Below, one piece after another: positions 34,690 to 43,774 of a stretch of 64,000 nt of DNA. The position numbers and the translations under genes are program-made. The stretch spans positions 930,001 to 994,000 of the forward strand of contig CP001643.1 of assembly GCA_000023405.1 (NCBI GenBank). Reading direction: 5' to 3'. Source of the DNA: Brachybacterium faecium DSM 4810 (lineage in GTDB: Bacteria; Actinomycetota; Actinomycetes; Actinomycetales; Dermabacteraceae). The notes under the pieces are model-generated. The model had not been told where the DNA came from. It worked only from the letters and a program-made list of their open reading frames with translations, and made no database searches. The stretch's first letter is position 1, and each line of letters starts with the position of its first letter.

Positions 34690-36429
34690 TCATTCCTTCG
34701 CGTAGCCGACCTGGGTCCAGTCGATGGACTCGAAGAGGGACGCGCCGTAGTTCACGATCCCCTCCTTGACCGCGAAGATTTTCGGGGTCGCGTAGAGCGG
34801 GATCGTCGAGAACGTCTCGGCGACGGCCTTCGAGAAACGGTTCGTGGCCTCGAGTCGCACGGCCTCGTCCGTCTCGCTCTTCATCGTGTTCACATCGTCG
34901 GCGACCTCGTCATCCAGGTTGATCCCGGTGTAGTTCTGGGCCGAGGAATGCGGGTAGTAGATGTTCGACGACGACGTCTCGGGGAAGTTGGTCCCCTGCC
35001 AGCCCGGCGTGATGAGATCGAAGTTGCCCACGTGGATGTACTCGTCGAAGTAGGCATCCGCGGGGACGGTCTGCAGCTCGACCTCGAAGCCGATCTCGTT
35101 GAGATCCGACTGGATCTGACGCGCACGGTCGGAGTTGGACTTCACATCCGCCGGGATGAGGAAGGACAGAGCGAGCTTGTCGCCGTCCTTCGTGCGGACG
35201 CCTCCGTCGCCGAGCTCCCAGCCGGCATCATCGAGGATCTGCTCGGCCCGTTCGGGATCGAAGGTGAGCGGATCCCCGAACGCGGCCTCGTAGGAGTCCT
35301 CGTAGCCCTCCTGACCGGGCATGAACACGAAGTGGTCCTTGAGGATCACCGGGGAGTCCAGCGGGCCCACCACGGCCTCGCCCACGGCCTCACGGTTGGT
35401 GCCGCGGGCGATCGCCTCACGGACCTTCTCGTCCGCGAGGATGCCCTTGCCGCCCTCGAGGTTGATCCCGAGCCAGTTCCAGGTCACACCGTTGGACTTC
35501 TGGATCTCGACGTCGTCCCGAGCTGCCGCCTGGGAGTAGGTGTCGCCGTCGGCGATGCCGTCGAGCGCATCGAGCTCCCCGTTCGCGAATGCCGAGGGCA
35601 GCTGCTGCTGGCTGACCACCGAGAAGATGATCTTCTCGAGCTTCGGTGCGCGGCCCCACCACTTGTCGTTCTGCGTGAGGGTGACGACGCCGGCGGAGTT
35701 GTCGATGCTCTCCACCCTGAAGGGGCCGTTGCTCGGGGTGTTCTCGTCGACGTACCCCTTGTTGAACTCCTCGGGGTCGTCGGAGATCCCGTGGGGGAAC
35801 TCGGGGTAGATGAGGGTGATCCAGTCCGCATACGGGGAGTCGAACTCGATCTCGCCGGTGAACTCGTCGTCGGTCTGGCGGACCTCCTTCACCTGTTCCC
35901 AGCCCACGGTGCTCGCGACCTGGAAGGCGTCGTCGTCCCCCTTGAGCGCCTTCGAATAGGCGATCAGGTCCTCGATGGTGATCGGATCGCCCGTCTCCCA
36001 CACCGCATCCGGGTTGTACTTCACCGTCACGATCTGAGGATCCTCGCTCGTGACCTCGGCCGAGACGACGTAGTCCGGGTCGAGCTCCCACTCGCCTTCC
36101 TCGGTGAAGCGGATGCCGGAGGCGCTCATCGAATCGACGATCGTGCTGCGGTCCACGAGAGCACCGTCCGCGTGGCTGCCGTTCCAGTTGTTCGGCAGCT
36201 GGGACACGGCCAGGCGGAGGGTCCCGCCCTCCTCGACATCGTCGTACTCGGCACGCGTCCACGCGGTCGACGGCAGCTCAGACGCTTCGTCCGCCTTCTT
36301 CTTGTTCTCCTCGGCGGCCTCGTCGGCCTGCTCCTCGGACGACTTCTGTCCGCAGGCGGCGAGAGCACCCGCTCCGCCGAGGAGGGCCGTCCCCTGGAGG
36401 AAGCGGCGGCGATTGGTGCTGAGGGTCAT
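34690..36429 (-). CDS. ABC transporter substrate-binding lipoprotein, family 5 (peptide type)
   Basis: 579 residues. The signal region has twin arginines (NRRRFLQGTALLGG) and a lipobox LAAC (Cys at about residue 25), followed by a charged linker rich in Glu, Lys and Ala. The mature domain shows FTEEGEWELDPDYVVSAE, IYPEFPHGIS, TPSNGPFRVESID and FDPERAEQILDDAGWELGDG. The start at 36429 follows ATTCAAAGGAGATACTC. It is the last gene of the leftward permease-permease-binding protein unit. The ligand is probably an oligopeptide. Confidence 0.9.
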   Translation of the reverse strand: MTLSTNRRRFLQGTALLGGAGALAACGQKSSEEQADEAAEENKKKADEASELPSTAWTRAEYDDVEEGGTLRLAVSQLPNNWNGSHADGALVDRSTIVDSMSASGIRFTEEGEWELDPDYVVSAEVTSEDPQIVTVKYNPDAVWETGDPITIEDLIAYSKALKGDDDAFQVASTVGWEQVKEVRQTDDEFTGEIEFDSPYADWITLIYPEFPHGISDDPEEFNKGYVDENTPSNGPFRVESIDNSAGVVTLTQNDKWWGRAPKLEKIIFSVVSQQQLPSAFANGELDALDGIADGDTYSQAAARDDVEIQKSNGVTWNWLGINLEGGKGILADEKVREAIARGTNREAVGEAVVGPLDSPVILKDHFVFMPGQEGYEDSYEAAFGDPLTFDPERAEQILDDAGWELGDGGVRTKDGDKLALSFLIPADVKSNSDRARQIQSDLNEIGFEVELQTVPADAYFDEYIHVGNFDLITPGWQGTNFPETSSSNIYYPHSSAQNYTGINLDDEVADDVNTMKSETDEAVRLEATNRFSKAVAETFSTIPLYATPKIFAVKEGIVNYGASLFESIDWTQVGYAKE

Positions 36430-36481
36430 GAGTATCTCCTTTGAATATGACGTCGCTCCGAGGAGAAGCGAACGTGCCAGA

Positions 36482-36500
36482 CGCCGGTGGTGGACCGGCG
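36482..36500. other. short hairpin upstream of the binding-protein gene
   Basis: 7-bp arms CGCCGGT/ACCGGCG with a GGTGG loop, in the 124-bp gap after the permease gene. It may mark RNA processing that uncouples binding-protein levels from the permeases. Confidence 0.3.
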
Positions 36501-36553
36501 AAGCGATGTGGTGGCGTTCGGATGCCGGGCCGCGAGGCCCTGCAGCGAGCCGC

Positions 36554-37495
36554 TCAGACCTTCGATGTGCCGCTGGTCGGGTCGAGGGCATCGCGCAGCG
36601 CATCTCCGATGAGGGAGACGGAGGTGAGCAGCATGATGAGGAACGCCGCAGGGAAGAGGAACAGCCACGGGCGCGAGACGACCGCGGGGGTGCCGTCCTG
36701 CAGCAGGGTGCCCAGCGAGACGTCCGGCGGTTGGATGCCGAGGCCGAAGTAGGACAGGGAGGTCTCCGCGATGATCGCCCCGCACACGCCGATCGTCGCG
36801 TCGACGATGAGGAGCGAGGACACGTTGGGAACGATATGGCGGGTGAGGATGGAGAACGTGCTCACCCCGCTGAACCGTGCCGCCAGGACGAACTCCCGCT
36901 CGCGCAGGGACTTCGTCTGGTTCTTGACGATCTGCGACATGATCATCCAGCTGAATCCCGCGATCGCGACCACGAGGACGATCCACGACATGCTCGACAG
37001 GAGCGGCGAGACGATCATGAGCACGTAGAACACGGGCAGCACCAGCAGCAGGTTCACGAGCCAGCCGTGGAACAGTTCGGTCACACCGCCCACGTAGCCG
37101 GCGAGGGCGCCGAAGAGCGCTGCGATGACGGTCGCGGCGGGAGCCGCTATGAAGCCGATGAGCAGCGACTTCCGCAGCGCGGCGGTGAGCGAGGCATAGA
37201 GGTCGATGCCGATCGCGTCGGCGCCGAACCAGTGCTGGGCTCCCGGCGGAGCGTTGAACCCGTAGGGGTCCCTCTGATTCAGCGCATAGATGTTCGGGAG
37301 GTTGCCCACCAGCGCGAAGACGACGATGACCAGGAGGATGGCGCTGCCGATCCAGAAGTTCGGCTTGCGCTTCAGGCGTCGCCAGACCAGCTGGGTGCGG
37401 GTGATGGACCTGGTCCGACGGGTGCCGGTGTCATCCTCGGTGACGGGATCCAGCTCTTCGGGGGCGTCGGACGGAGGGGAGGAAAGCAATGACAT
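36554..37495 (-). CDS. ABC transporter permease, DppC type
   Basis: 313 residues with a cytoplasmic N-terminus and about six spans. The family N-terminal domain contains RLKRKPNFWIGSAILLVIVV. HWFGADAIGIDLYASLTAAL and the EAA loop AARFSGVSTFSILTRHIVP are visible. GAIIAETSLSYFGLGIQPP is the diagnostic C-terminal motif. It lies 3 bp downstream of its partner permease. Confidence 0.92.
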   Translation of the reverse strand: MSLLSSPPSDAPEELDPVTEDDTGTRRTRSITRTQLVWRRLKRKPNFWIGSAILLVIVVFALVGNLPNIYALNQRDPYGFNAPPGAQHWFGADAIGIDLYASLTAALRKSLLIGFIAAPAATVIAALFGALAGYVGGVTELFHGWLVNLLLVLPVFYVLMIVSPLLSSMSWIVLVVAIAGFSWMIMSQIVKNQTKSLREREFVLAARFSGVSTFSILTRHIVPNVSSLLIVDATIGVCGAIIAETSLSYFGLGIQPPDVSLGTLLQDGTPAVVSRPWLFLFPAAFLIMLLTSVSLIGDALRDALDPTSGTSKV

Positions 37496-37498
37496 GGG

Positions 37499-38533
37499 TC
37501 ATACCCTCACTCTCGGGTCGAGGGCGGCATACAGCACTTCCGAGAGGGTGGAAGCGAACAGGATGATCACCGCGGAGAACAAGACGTTTCCGGTCACTGC
37601 GTTGATGTCCGAGGTCTGCACCGCCTGGATGCCGTACTGACCCATCCCCGACCAGGAGAACACGATCTCGAGGAAGGCCGAGCCGGCCACGAGCGTGCCG
37701 AAGCTGTAGGCGAAGTAGGTCGACATCGGGATCAGCGCCACGCGCAGACCGTGCTTGACGAGTGCGCGGGTGCGCGTCGTGCCTTTCGCGCGAGCGGTGC
37801 GGATGAAATCCGATCCCAGGACGTCGAGCATGACGGAACGCTGATACCGCGAGTAGCCGGCAGCACCGAACAGCACCAGCGCTATCGTGGGCAGGAGCAG
37901 ATGCGACAACCAGTCCCATATCCCCGCCCAGAACCCGGTGATCCCGGCGGTGTAGGCACCGGTGAATCGGATCAGCTGGAATCCGAGGGCGCTGTTGAGC
38001 TTGGTCGCCAGGATCATCAGCAGGACACCGCCGACGAAGGTGGGCGTCGAGATGAGGACGTAGGACGCATAGGAGATGACCTGGTCCGAGGCCTTGTACT
38101 GGCGCACGGCGCCCCATACGCCGGCGGCGACGCCGAGGACCGCGGCGAGGACGGCGCCGATGATGAGCAGGCGCAGGCTCACGCCGGCGCGGCCCATCCA
38201 CCCCTGCTCCCAGAAGAAGAGCCAACGGGTGGGGTCGCCCAGCATCTCGGGCAGGACCCATTTGTTCGTGAGGTCCTGTCCCAGCTTCTCGGGGAGCGGG
38301 GCGGTGACGATCCGTTCGAGCCATTCCCAGGTGCGCAGCAGCACCGGGTCTTTGTCGTTGACGCCGTAGTCGCTGAGGATGGCATCGATCGATGACTCGG
38401 AGATCGGCGGCTGGATGCCTTCGTAGCGGTTCCGCGGACGGAAGAACGAACTGGCTGCGATGTATGCGAACACCGTGGCGAGCGCTGTGAGGATCGCGTA
38501 GCTGACGAACCGGCGCAGGAGGTACTTCGTCAT
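37499..38533 (-). CDS. ABC transporter permease, DppB type
   Basis: 344 residues. KYLLRRFVSYAILTALATVF is the first span. An extracytoplasmic insertion of about 120 residues separates span 1 from span 2, longer than in most DppB proteins. The EAA loop appears as DFIRTARAKGTTRTRALVKH, followed by GSAFLEIVFSWSGMGQYGI. The ATG at 38533 follows CGCAGGAGTCCGTGC; the longer in-frame extension upstream lacks family similarity. It is the first gene of the unit; a TACGAT hexamer about 195 bp upstream (38728-38733, minus strand) could be its -10. Confidence 0.9.
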   Translation of the reverse strand: MTKYLLRRFVSYAILTALATVFAYIAASSFFRPRNRYEGIQPPISESSIDAILSDYGVNDKDPVLLRTWEWLERIVTAPLPEKLGQDLTNKWVLPEMLGDPTRWLFFWEQGWMGRAGVSLRLLIIGAVLAAVLGVAAGVWGAVRQYKASDQVISYASYVLISTPTFVGGVLLMILATKLNSALGFQLIRFTGAYTAGITGFWAGIWDWLSHLLLPTIALVLFGAAGYSRYQRSVMLDVLGSDFIRTARAKGTTRTRALVKHGLRVALIPMSTYFAYSFGTLVAGSAFLEIVFSWSGMGQYGIQAVQTSDINAVTGNVLFSAVIILFASTLSEVLYAALDPRVRV

Positions 38534-38810
38534 GCACGGACTCCTGCGCGGCACGCGTGGTGATTTTCCTGCCCGGGCACTGTGTCCCGTGGGATGAAGG
38601 GGCGACCCGTCATACCGGGGGATCGCGGCAAGGTCGAGAAGAGCACAGGCATTCCTCACGTGGTCTGTCGACGTGCGCTCATCGCTGAGCGCCGTCCACC
38701 GTCGTCGGCTCAGGGGCCGATTCCTGCATCGTAGAGCACATGTGAGAGCTGGATCGCACGGACCCCGGCGCCATGACCGAATCGTTATCGGCCGGCGGTG
38801 GGATCGCGTC

Positions 38811-39305
38811 TCAATGGGATCGGCGGGAGAGCTCCCGCAGATACCGGTGGAGCGTGCGACGGTCGACCGGCGCGACGGGATGGTTCTCCGCGTCGGGATG
38901 ACCCGCCTCGGCGATCCGGGAACGCAGGTCTCGGCTGAGCTCGGGAAGGTCCGGGTCGTGGGAGCGGTCCTCGGCGATCTCGCCCAGCATGCGCATGAGG
39001 CCGCGGGAGGTCATCCGACGGTGGGGCTGAGCGCTGTAGATCAGGTCCTCGAGCCTCCGCACCCGCTGGTCCTGTGCGTGCGGGAGGGCATAGCCGGGAT
39101 CCAGCTCGAGATCAGGGGCGGAGAGGCGCTCGGCCGGAGGCACGCCGATCTGTGCGACCCACAGCAGCGCCCCGGCCACGAGGCCCACCGCGATCGGCAG
39201 CGGCAGCGCGAGACGCAGGCCGGTCAGCGCGCAGACTCCCACGAGTGCGAGTGCGGCAGCGACGCAGAGAGCCATCCGCAGGAGCAGCGGCCACATCCTG
39301 CTCAT
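38811..39305 (-). CDS. membrane protein between DUF4129 and MoxR genes
   Basis: 164 residues. Two N-terminal spans (LLRMALCVAAALALVGVCAL, LPIAVGLVAGALLWVAQIG) precede a soluble domain of about 95 residues rich in Arg and Asp with LEDLIYSAQPHRRMTSRGLM. The ATG overlaps the DUF4129 stop by 3 bp (ATGA-type coupling). No family recognised. Its usual downstream partner would be MoxR, which is now 7 kb away. Confidence 0.75.
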   Translation of the reverse strand: MSRMWPLLLRMALCVAAALALVGVCALTGLRLALPLPIAVGLVAGALLWVAQIGVPPAERLSAPDLELDPGYALPHAQDQRVRRLEDLIYSAQPHRRMTSRGLMRMLGEIAEDRSHDPDLPELSRDLRSRIAEAGHPDAENHPVAPVDRRTLHRYLRELSRRSH

Positions 39306-40084
39306 GATCGTGCCTCCCCCGCCCGCACGGAATCGAGATCCTGCGTGAGCAGGTCCAGACAGGCGAGCGCGCTCTCTCTCGCACGTTCGTCCAACGGCTG
39401 GGCGTCGAACAGAGCGCGCCGGTAGAGGTGGGAGAGCTGGTCCAGCGCCTCCGCGTCGAGGTGGAGGTCGCTCAGCTCGCCCTGGACGAACTCCAAGGTG
39501 GTCTGCGAAGGGCGGCGCCGGATCCCCGCTGCGGCGATCGTCCTCTCGAGGGCCAGCCATGCGGCGATCACCGCGTCATGCGCATCCACCACCGTGGACA
39601 GCCGGGCGCGGGCGTCGTCGAGTGCGGCACGTGCCTGCTGCGTGGTCAGCTCCTCCTCCGCGTCCTCGGAGTCCTCGGTGTCCGCGGCGGTGTCCGGTCG
39701 GCGTCTGCTCAGCGCCCGCATCCGCAGCGCTATCCAGACCACCCCTGCGAGGAGCACCGCAGCGGCCAGGCCCATGAGGAGGTACGGGACCCATCCGTCG
39801 CCGTCGTCCCCCACCTGCTCAGGCGGCTCCAGGGGTGGCGTCTGCGACGGGAGTTCGAGCTCGTCCTCCGGCTCGGGGGTGCTCTCCCACTCGATGCCGT
39901 CCCCGCGTTCCTCGGTGAAGACGGCGATCTCGCCGCGGTCGGCACCTGCACCCAAGGTCACGAGTGCGAGGGCACCCAGCATGGCGCAGAGCACCACGAC
40001 GACCACGATGCGGTGGTCGCCGACGTCGCCCCGGGAGCTCCGGCGCCCCTGCTGCGTGCGCACCGGGAGCCGTGCTCCGCTCAT
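39302..40084 (-). CDS. DUF4129 domain membrane protein
   Basis: 260 residues. One span near residue 35 (IVVVVVLCAMLGALALVTLG), an acidic Pro-rich external segment, then a second span (YLLMGLAAAVLLAGVVWIAL) at about residue 110. The cytoplasmic C-terminus carries the DUF4129 domain, with AWLALERTIAAAGIRRRPSQ, TLEFVQ and LSHLYRRALFDAQPLDERAR. DUF4129 genes typically accompany MoxR, DUF58 and transglutaminase genes. It overlaps the methyltransferase by 4 bp and the next gene by 4 bp. Confidence 0.85.
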   Translation of the reverse strand: MSGARLPVRTQQGRRSSRGDVGDHRIVVVVVLCAMLGALALVTLGAGADRGEIAVFTEERGDGIEWESTPEPEDELELPSQTPPLEPPEQVGDDGDGWVPYLLMGLAAAVLLAGVVWIALRMRALSRRRPDTAADTEDSEDAEEELTTQQARAALDDARARLSTVVDAHDAVIAAWLALERTIAAAGIRRRPSQTTLEFVQGELSDLHLDAEALDQLSHLYRRALFDAQPLDERARESALACLDLLTQDLDSVRAGEARS

Positions 40085-41349
40085 GCCGCGCTCACCGAGT
40101 GCACGTCACGGTGCGGCGAGGCGACGATCACCGACTGCTCGCCGTCGATCCGGGTGAGGATCAGCGTCGCGGACTCCTCGCCGAAACGGCGTGGTCGCAG
40201 CTTGCGGCGCAGCTCCTCGGGCTCGACCGCGGTGCCCCGCTTCTTGATCTCGAGCACGCCCAGATGGTGCTCCCGGAGGTACGCGGTCAGGCGCTTGAGG
40301 CCGAAGGGCATCACGTCCCGCACGGTGTAGCCGCGTGCGAAGGGGGTGTCGACGCGGCGGTCGGAGGTCAGGTAGGCGATCGTGGGGTCGAGCGTGCGGG
40401 CGTCGAGATCCGCGGCGAGGCGTCCGATCAGCCCGGCCCGGATCACGGCGCCGTCGGGTTCGTAGAGGTGCTCGCCCAGCGGGCCCGGCGCCGGGTCCGG
40501 GTGGCCCTCCTCCCCGCGGCCGAGCCGATGGTCGCCGTCGCGGTCGACCACGAGCGCCGAGGAGGAGACGCCCTCGGCGGCGAGCGGGCCGCACCACAGG
40601 ACCGCCTCGAGCACCTTCCCGTGCCAGGAGAGCCACTGCACCTCCGCCTCGGCGGGGAGCAGGGCGCGGTCCACATCGGGGCCGAGCTTGGCGCCCAGCG
40701 GGCCCGCGGCGCCGTCGGCCCCGAGCCGGTGGGCGAGGTCGAGCACGGTCGAGAGCGGGGGCGCGTACTCCTCGGGGTCGCGCACGCGCCGGGACCCGGA
40801 ACGGGAGGCGGCCCGGCGCGCCGGGTCCATCCAGATGCCCTCGGTGGAGCGCGGGTCGTGGTCCTCGACGCTGCCCAGCTGGACCTGGGAGCCGGGGAAC
40901 GGGCGGAGGTTCACGATCGCCACGGCGACGGCCACCGGGTCGCGGTCCACGGCGTGCACGTCGAGGCCGAGGCCGGCCAGGGCCATGGCGTCACCGCCGA
41001 TGCCGCAGCCCAGATCCGCCACCGAGGAGACGCCGGCGCGACGGAAGCGCTGGGCGTGCAGGGCCGCCACCGGGAGGCGCGTGGCCTGCTCGAGGCCGTC
41101 CGGGGTGAAGAGCATCGAATCCGCGAACTCGCCGAACTTCTCGCGGGCCCGGGCCCGCAGCCGGGACTGCGTGAGCACCGCCGAGACCAGGTCGGCAGAG
41201 TGGCCGGCCTCCCGCAGCGAGGCGCCGCGGCGCAGCGCATCGGCCTCCTCGTAGGGAGGCAGGGAATCCAGCAGCGCGAGACCGCCGGGGTGCAGCACCG
41301 GCTCGACCGCGCGGGCGGCGGCGGTGTCGTCTCTCAGCGGTGCGGACAT
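40081..41349 (-). CDS. class I SAM-dependent methyltransferase with C-terminal THUMP-like domain
   Basis: 422 residues. The SAM-binding motif I is VADLGCGIGGDAMALAG (about residues 110-126) with DVHAVDRDPVAVAVA as motif II. WMDPARRAASR resembles the catalytic DPAR of this group. The C-terminal ~70 residues (LTAYLREHHLGVLEIKKRGT, LRRKLRPRRF, ATLILTRID) match the THUMP-like domain often joined to it. The substrate is unknown, probably RNA. The ATG at 41349 has TAGTCT seven bases upstream, a leaderless arrangement. The DUF4129 gene starts 4 bp inside its end. Confidence 0.85.
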   Translation of the reverse strand: MSAPLRDDTAAARAVEPVLHPGGLALLDSLPPYEEADALRRGASLREAGHSADLVSAVLTQSRLRARAREKFGEFADSMLFTPDGLEQATRLPVAALHAQRFRRAGVSSVADLGCGIGGDAMALAGLGLDVHAVDRDPVAVAVAIVNLRPFPGSQVQLGSVEDHDPRSTEGIWMDPARRAASRSGSRRVRDPEEYAPPLSTVLDLAHRLGADGAAGPLGAKLGPDVDRALLPAEAEVQWLSWHGKVLEAVLWCGPLAAEGVSSSALVVDRDGDHRLGRGEEGHPDPAPGPLGEHLYEPDGAVIRAGLIGRLAADLDARTLDPTIAYLTSDRRVDTPFARGYTVRDVMPFGLKRLTAYLREHHLGVLEIKKRGTAVEPEELRRKLRPRRFGEESATLILTRIDGEQSVIVASPHRDVHSVSAA

Positions 41350-41356
41350 GCCAGCG

Positions 41357-41362
41357 AGACTA
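41357..41362 (-). promoter_or_regulatory. -10 element of a leaderless transcript (methyltransferase)
   Basis: TAGTCT on the minus strand, seven bases before the ATG at 41349. Confidence 0.5.
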
Positions 41363-41392
41363 CCCGCTGCACCTCGCGCGGGGCCCGGAGGA

Positions 41393-42385
41393 TCAGGAAC
41401 GCACGTCCACCACGAGCTTGCCGCGGGTGTGGCCGTCCTCGAGCAGGCGATGCGCCTCGGCGATCTGGGACAGCGGCAGCACCCGGGAGGCCTCGAGCGG
41501 GTAGGCGCCCGAGCGCATCCCGTGGACGAGACGGTCCAGCCGGTCGCGGCCGGTGACGATGCGGGGGATGCGGGCGGTGATCCCGCGCTCGCGGGCCGGG
41601 GTGAGATCCGCGAGCGAGGGCAGGACCACGATCAGGCTGTCCCCGCCCGGGCGCAGCAGGTCCAGGCTCGGCTCGAAGGTGGAGAAGTAGTGGGTGTCCA
41701 GGACGACGTCGACGCCCTCGCCGCCGGTCGCCTCACGGAGGGCCTCGCGCCAGTCGACCTCGTCGTACGGGATCGGCTCGGCCCCGAGCTCGCGGATCCG
41801 CTCGGCGTTGGCGGCGCGGCCGGTGGCCCAGACGCGGGAGGCGCCGGCCTCGAGCGCCATCGGGATCAGCAGCTGGCCCACCCCGCCGCTGCCGCCGTGG
41901 ATCAGCACGCTGCGGCCCTCGCCGAGCTCGGCCGCGTCCTGCACGGTCGCGATGGCGGTGAGCCCGGCCAGGGCGAGACCGGCCCAGCGCGGGAGGTCCT
42001 GCGAGGAGACCTCGTCGGGGACCGGGGAGAGATCGTCCGCCGCGATCGCGATGACCTCGGCGGCGACTCCGCGACGATCCTCCGGACGGCGCATGCCGAA
42101 CACGCGCGTTCCCGGTGCGAGGCCCCGTGAGGCGAGCTCGGCGAGGTCGAGGTCCGCTCCGGCCCCGAGCACGGTGCCGGTCATCTCGCGTCCGGTCCCG
42201 GCGGGGAGGGGGAGGCCCTCGGCCATGCCGGAGGAGCCGTCGCGGATCTTGAAGTCCAGGGGGTTCAGCCCCGCGTAGGACACCTCGACGAGCACCTCGC
42301 CCTCCGCCGGCTCGGGGCGCGGCGAGTCGGTGTGGAGGGTCAGGACGTCGGGACCGCCGAAGCGGTCGAAGAGGATCTCGCGCAT
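41393..42385 (-). CDS. zinc-independent MDR-family NADPH:quinone reductase-like oxidoreductase
   Basis: 330 residues, medium-chain dehydrogenase/reductase. The N-terminal GroES-like domain has VSYAGLNPLDFKIRDGSSG and GREMTGTVLGAGADLDLAEL. The nucleotide-binding segment is VLIHGGSGGVGQLLIPMALE (about residues 150-170). Zinc-ligand cysteines are missing, as in quinone reductases. The C-terminus LLEDGHTRGKLVVDV is typical. The start at 42385 has GGAGG only one base away, too close to work normally, so translation may be leaderless. The physiological substrate is unknown. Confidence 0.85.
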   Translation of the reverse strand: MREILFDRFGGPDVLTLHTDSPRPEPAEGEVLVEVSYAGLNPLDFKIRDGSSGMAEGLPLPAGTGREMTGTVLGAGADLDLAELASRGLAPGTRVFGMRRPEDRRGVAAEVIAIAADDLSPVPDEVSSQDLPRWAGLALAGLTAIATVQDAAELGEGRSVLIHGGSGGVGQLLIPMALEAGASRVWATGRAANAERIRELGAEPIPYDEVDWREALREATGGEGVDVVLDTHYFSTFEPSLDLLRPGGDSLIVVLPSLADLTPARERGITARIPRIVTGRDRLDRLVHGMRSGAYPLEASRVLPLSQIAEAHRLLEDGHTRGKLVVDVRS

Positions 42386-42517
42386 GCCTCCATGATGCAC
42401 CCCGGACGCGGTCCCCGACAGGGGCGACGATCGTCCCGCGGGGCGTGCGGCGGGCGTGGGATCATCGGGACGATGCCCGTTCCGCGCCCGGGACGGCGAA
42501 CCCCGGTGAGGAGGGCC

Positions 42518-43774
42518 ATGAGCACGCACCACTCGGACCCGTGGCGGTGGCGGGAGCTGGTGGCCCGCGAGCTCCGCCTCGCCCCCGCCGTGCACGAGGT
42601 GCCGGTGCGGGAGGCGGCCGGGCGGGTGCTCGCCTCCGCGGTGCGCAGCCCGGAGGACGTCCCCGCCGTCGCGGTCTCCGCGATGGACGGCTTCGCGGTG
42701 CGGCGCGCGGACCTCCTCGCCCCTGCGCCGACCCGTCTGCCGGTCGCGATGGACCTGCCGGCCCGCCTCGGCGCGGTGGGGGCGCTGGCTCCGGGCAGCG
42801 CCGCGCGGATCATGACCGGTGCGCCCGTGCCCGCCGGCGCCGACCTGATCGTCGAGGTGGAGGCCACCGACGCGGACCCCCGCGGCGCCGCCCCCGCAGA
42901 GGTGGTGCTCGCCCCGCGCGCCCTGCCCGAGCCGCTGCGGCATGTGCGCGGCCCGGGAGAGGAGATCGCCCGCGGGGCGGTGCTCGCGCAGGCGGGGGAC
43001 CGGGTGGGGGCCGGCCTCATCGGGCTCGCCTGCACCCTCGGGATCCCGGGCCTGCCGGTGCACGGCGCGGTGCGGGTGGGGGTCGTCGTCACCGGCGACG
43101 AACTGGTCGGCGAACCTGCCGCAGCCGGCGCGGACCACGCGGCCGGGACTGCGGACGAGGCGCCGGGCGCGGTGCGCGAGTCGAACGGGGCGATGCTCGC
43201 CGCGGCGCTCGAGGCGGATGGCTGCACCGTGCGGATCCTGCGCAGCGGGGACGAGCCCGCACAGCTGGAGGCGGTGCTCGACGAGGCCGCCGACGGTGCG
43301 GACCTCGTGCTCACCACCGGCGGCATCGGCCACGGCGCCTACGACGTCGTCAAGGAGCTGCTGGGCCCGCACGGCCGGGACACCTCCCGCTTCAGCCACC
43401 TCGCCCTGCGCCCCGGCGGCCCGCAGGGCCTGGGCGTGCTGCGCGGCGGCGTGCCCGTGGTGCACCTGCCCGGCACGCCCGTCGGCGCGCTCGTCGGCCT
43501 CCATCTCTTCGTCCGCCCGCTGCTGCCGGGCGCCGACGCCGCCCCGCGAGGGATGCTGCTCGAGGACCCGCACGGCCGGATCGCCCGCAGCCGCGCCCGC
43601 GACGGGCTCGTCGTCGAACCCGGCCGCACCGTGCACGGCCCCGACGGCAGCACCCGCGCGGTCCTCCAGGACGGCCGGCGCCTGGCCCCCTACGGGCGGG
43701 CGGACCTGCTCGTGCTCGGCGGGGCGGGCGCGCAGACCGCGCAGGCGGACACGGCGCTGGTGGTGCCGCTGTGA
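42518..43774 (+). CDS. moeA: molybdopterin molybdenumtransferase, divergent MoeA paralogue
   Basis: 418 residues. MoeA inserts molybdate into adenylylated molybdopterin. Conserved parts: VAVSAMDGFAV, ARIMTGAPVPAGADLIVEVE, VVVTGDELVG, ESNGAMLAAALEADGC, GGPQGLGVLRG and LPGTPVGALVGLHLF. The central loop reads LTTGGIGHGAYD, whereas the second copy at 46775 has the usual TSGGVSMG, so this copy is the more divergent. The start follows GGTGAGGAGGGCC; an ATG 15 codons upstream lacks a ribosome binding site. moeB follows with a GTGA overlap. Confidence 0.87.
   Translation: MSTHHSDPWRWRELVARELRLAPAVHEVPVREAAGRVLASAVRSPEDVPAVAVSAMDGFAVRRADLLAPAPTRLPVAMDLPARLGAVGALAPGSAARIMTGAPVPAGADLIVEVEATDADPRGAAPAEVVLAPRALPEPLRHVRGPGEEIARGAVLAQAGDRVGAGLIGLACTLGIPGLPVHGAVRVGVVVTGDELVGEPAAAGADHAAGTADEAPGAVRESNGAMLAAALEADGCTVRILRSGDEPAQLEAVLDEAADGADLVLTTGGIGHGAYDVVKELLGPHGRDTSRFSHLALRPGGPQGLGVLRGGVPVVHLPGTPVGALVGLHLFVRPLLPGADAAPRGMLLEDPHGRIARSRARDGLVVEPGRTVHGPDGSTRAVLQDGRRLAPYGRADLLVLGGAGAQTAQADTALVVPL

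Noticed and set aside
41393-43636. A 747-residue version of the quinone-reductase-like protein
   Set aside because: The N-terminal 417 residues are antisense to moeA1; the family match starts at the ATG at 42385.
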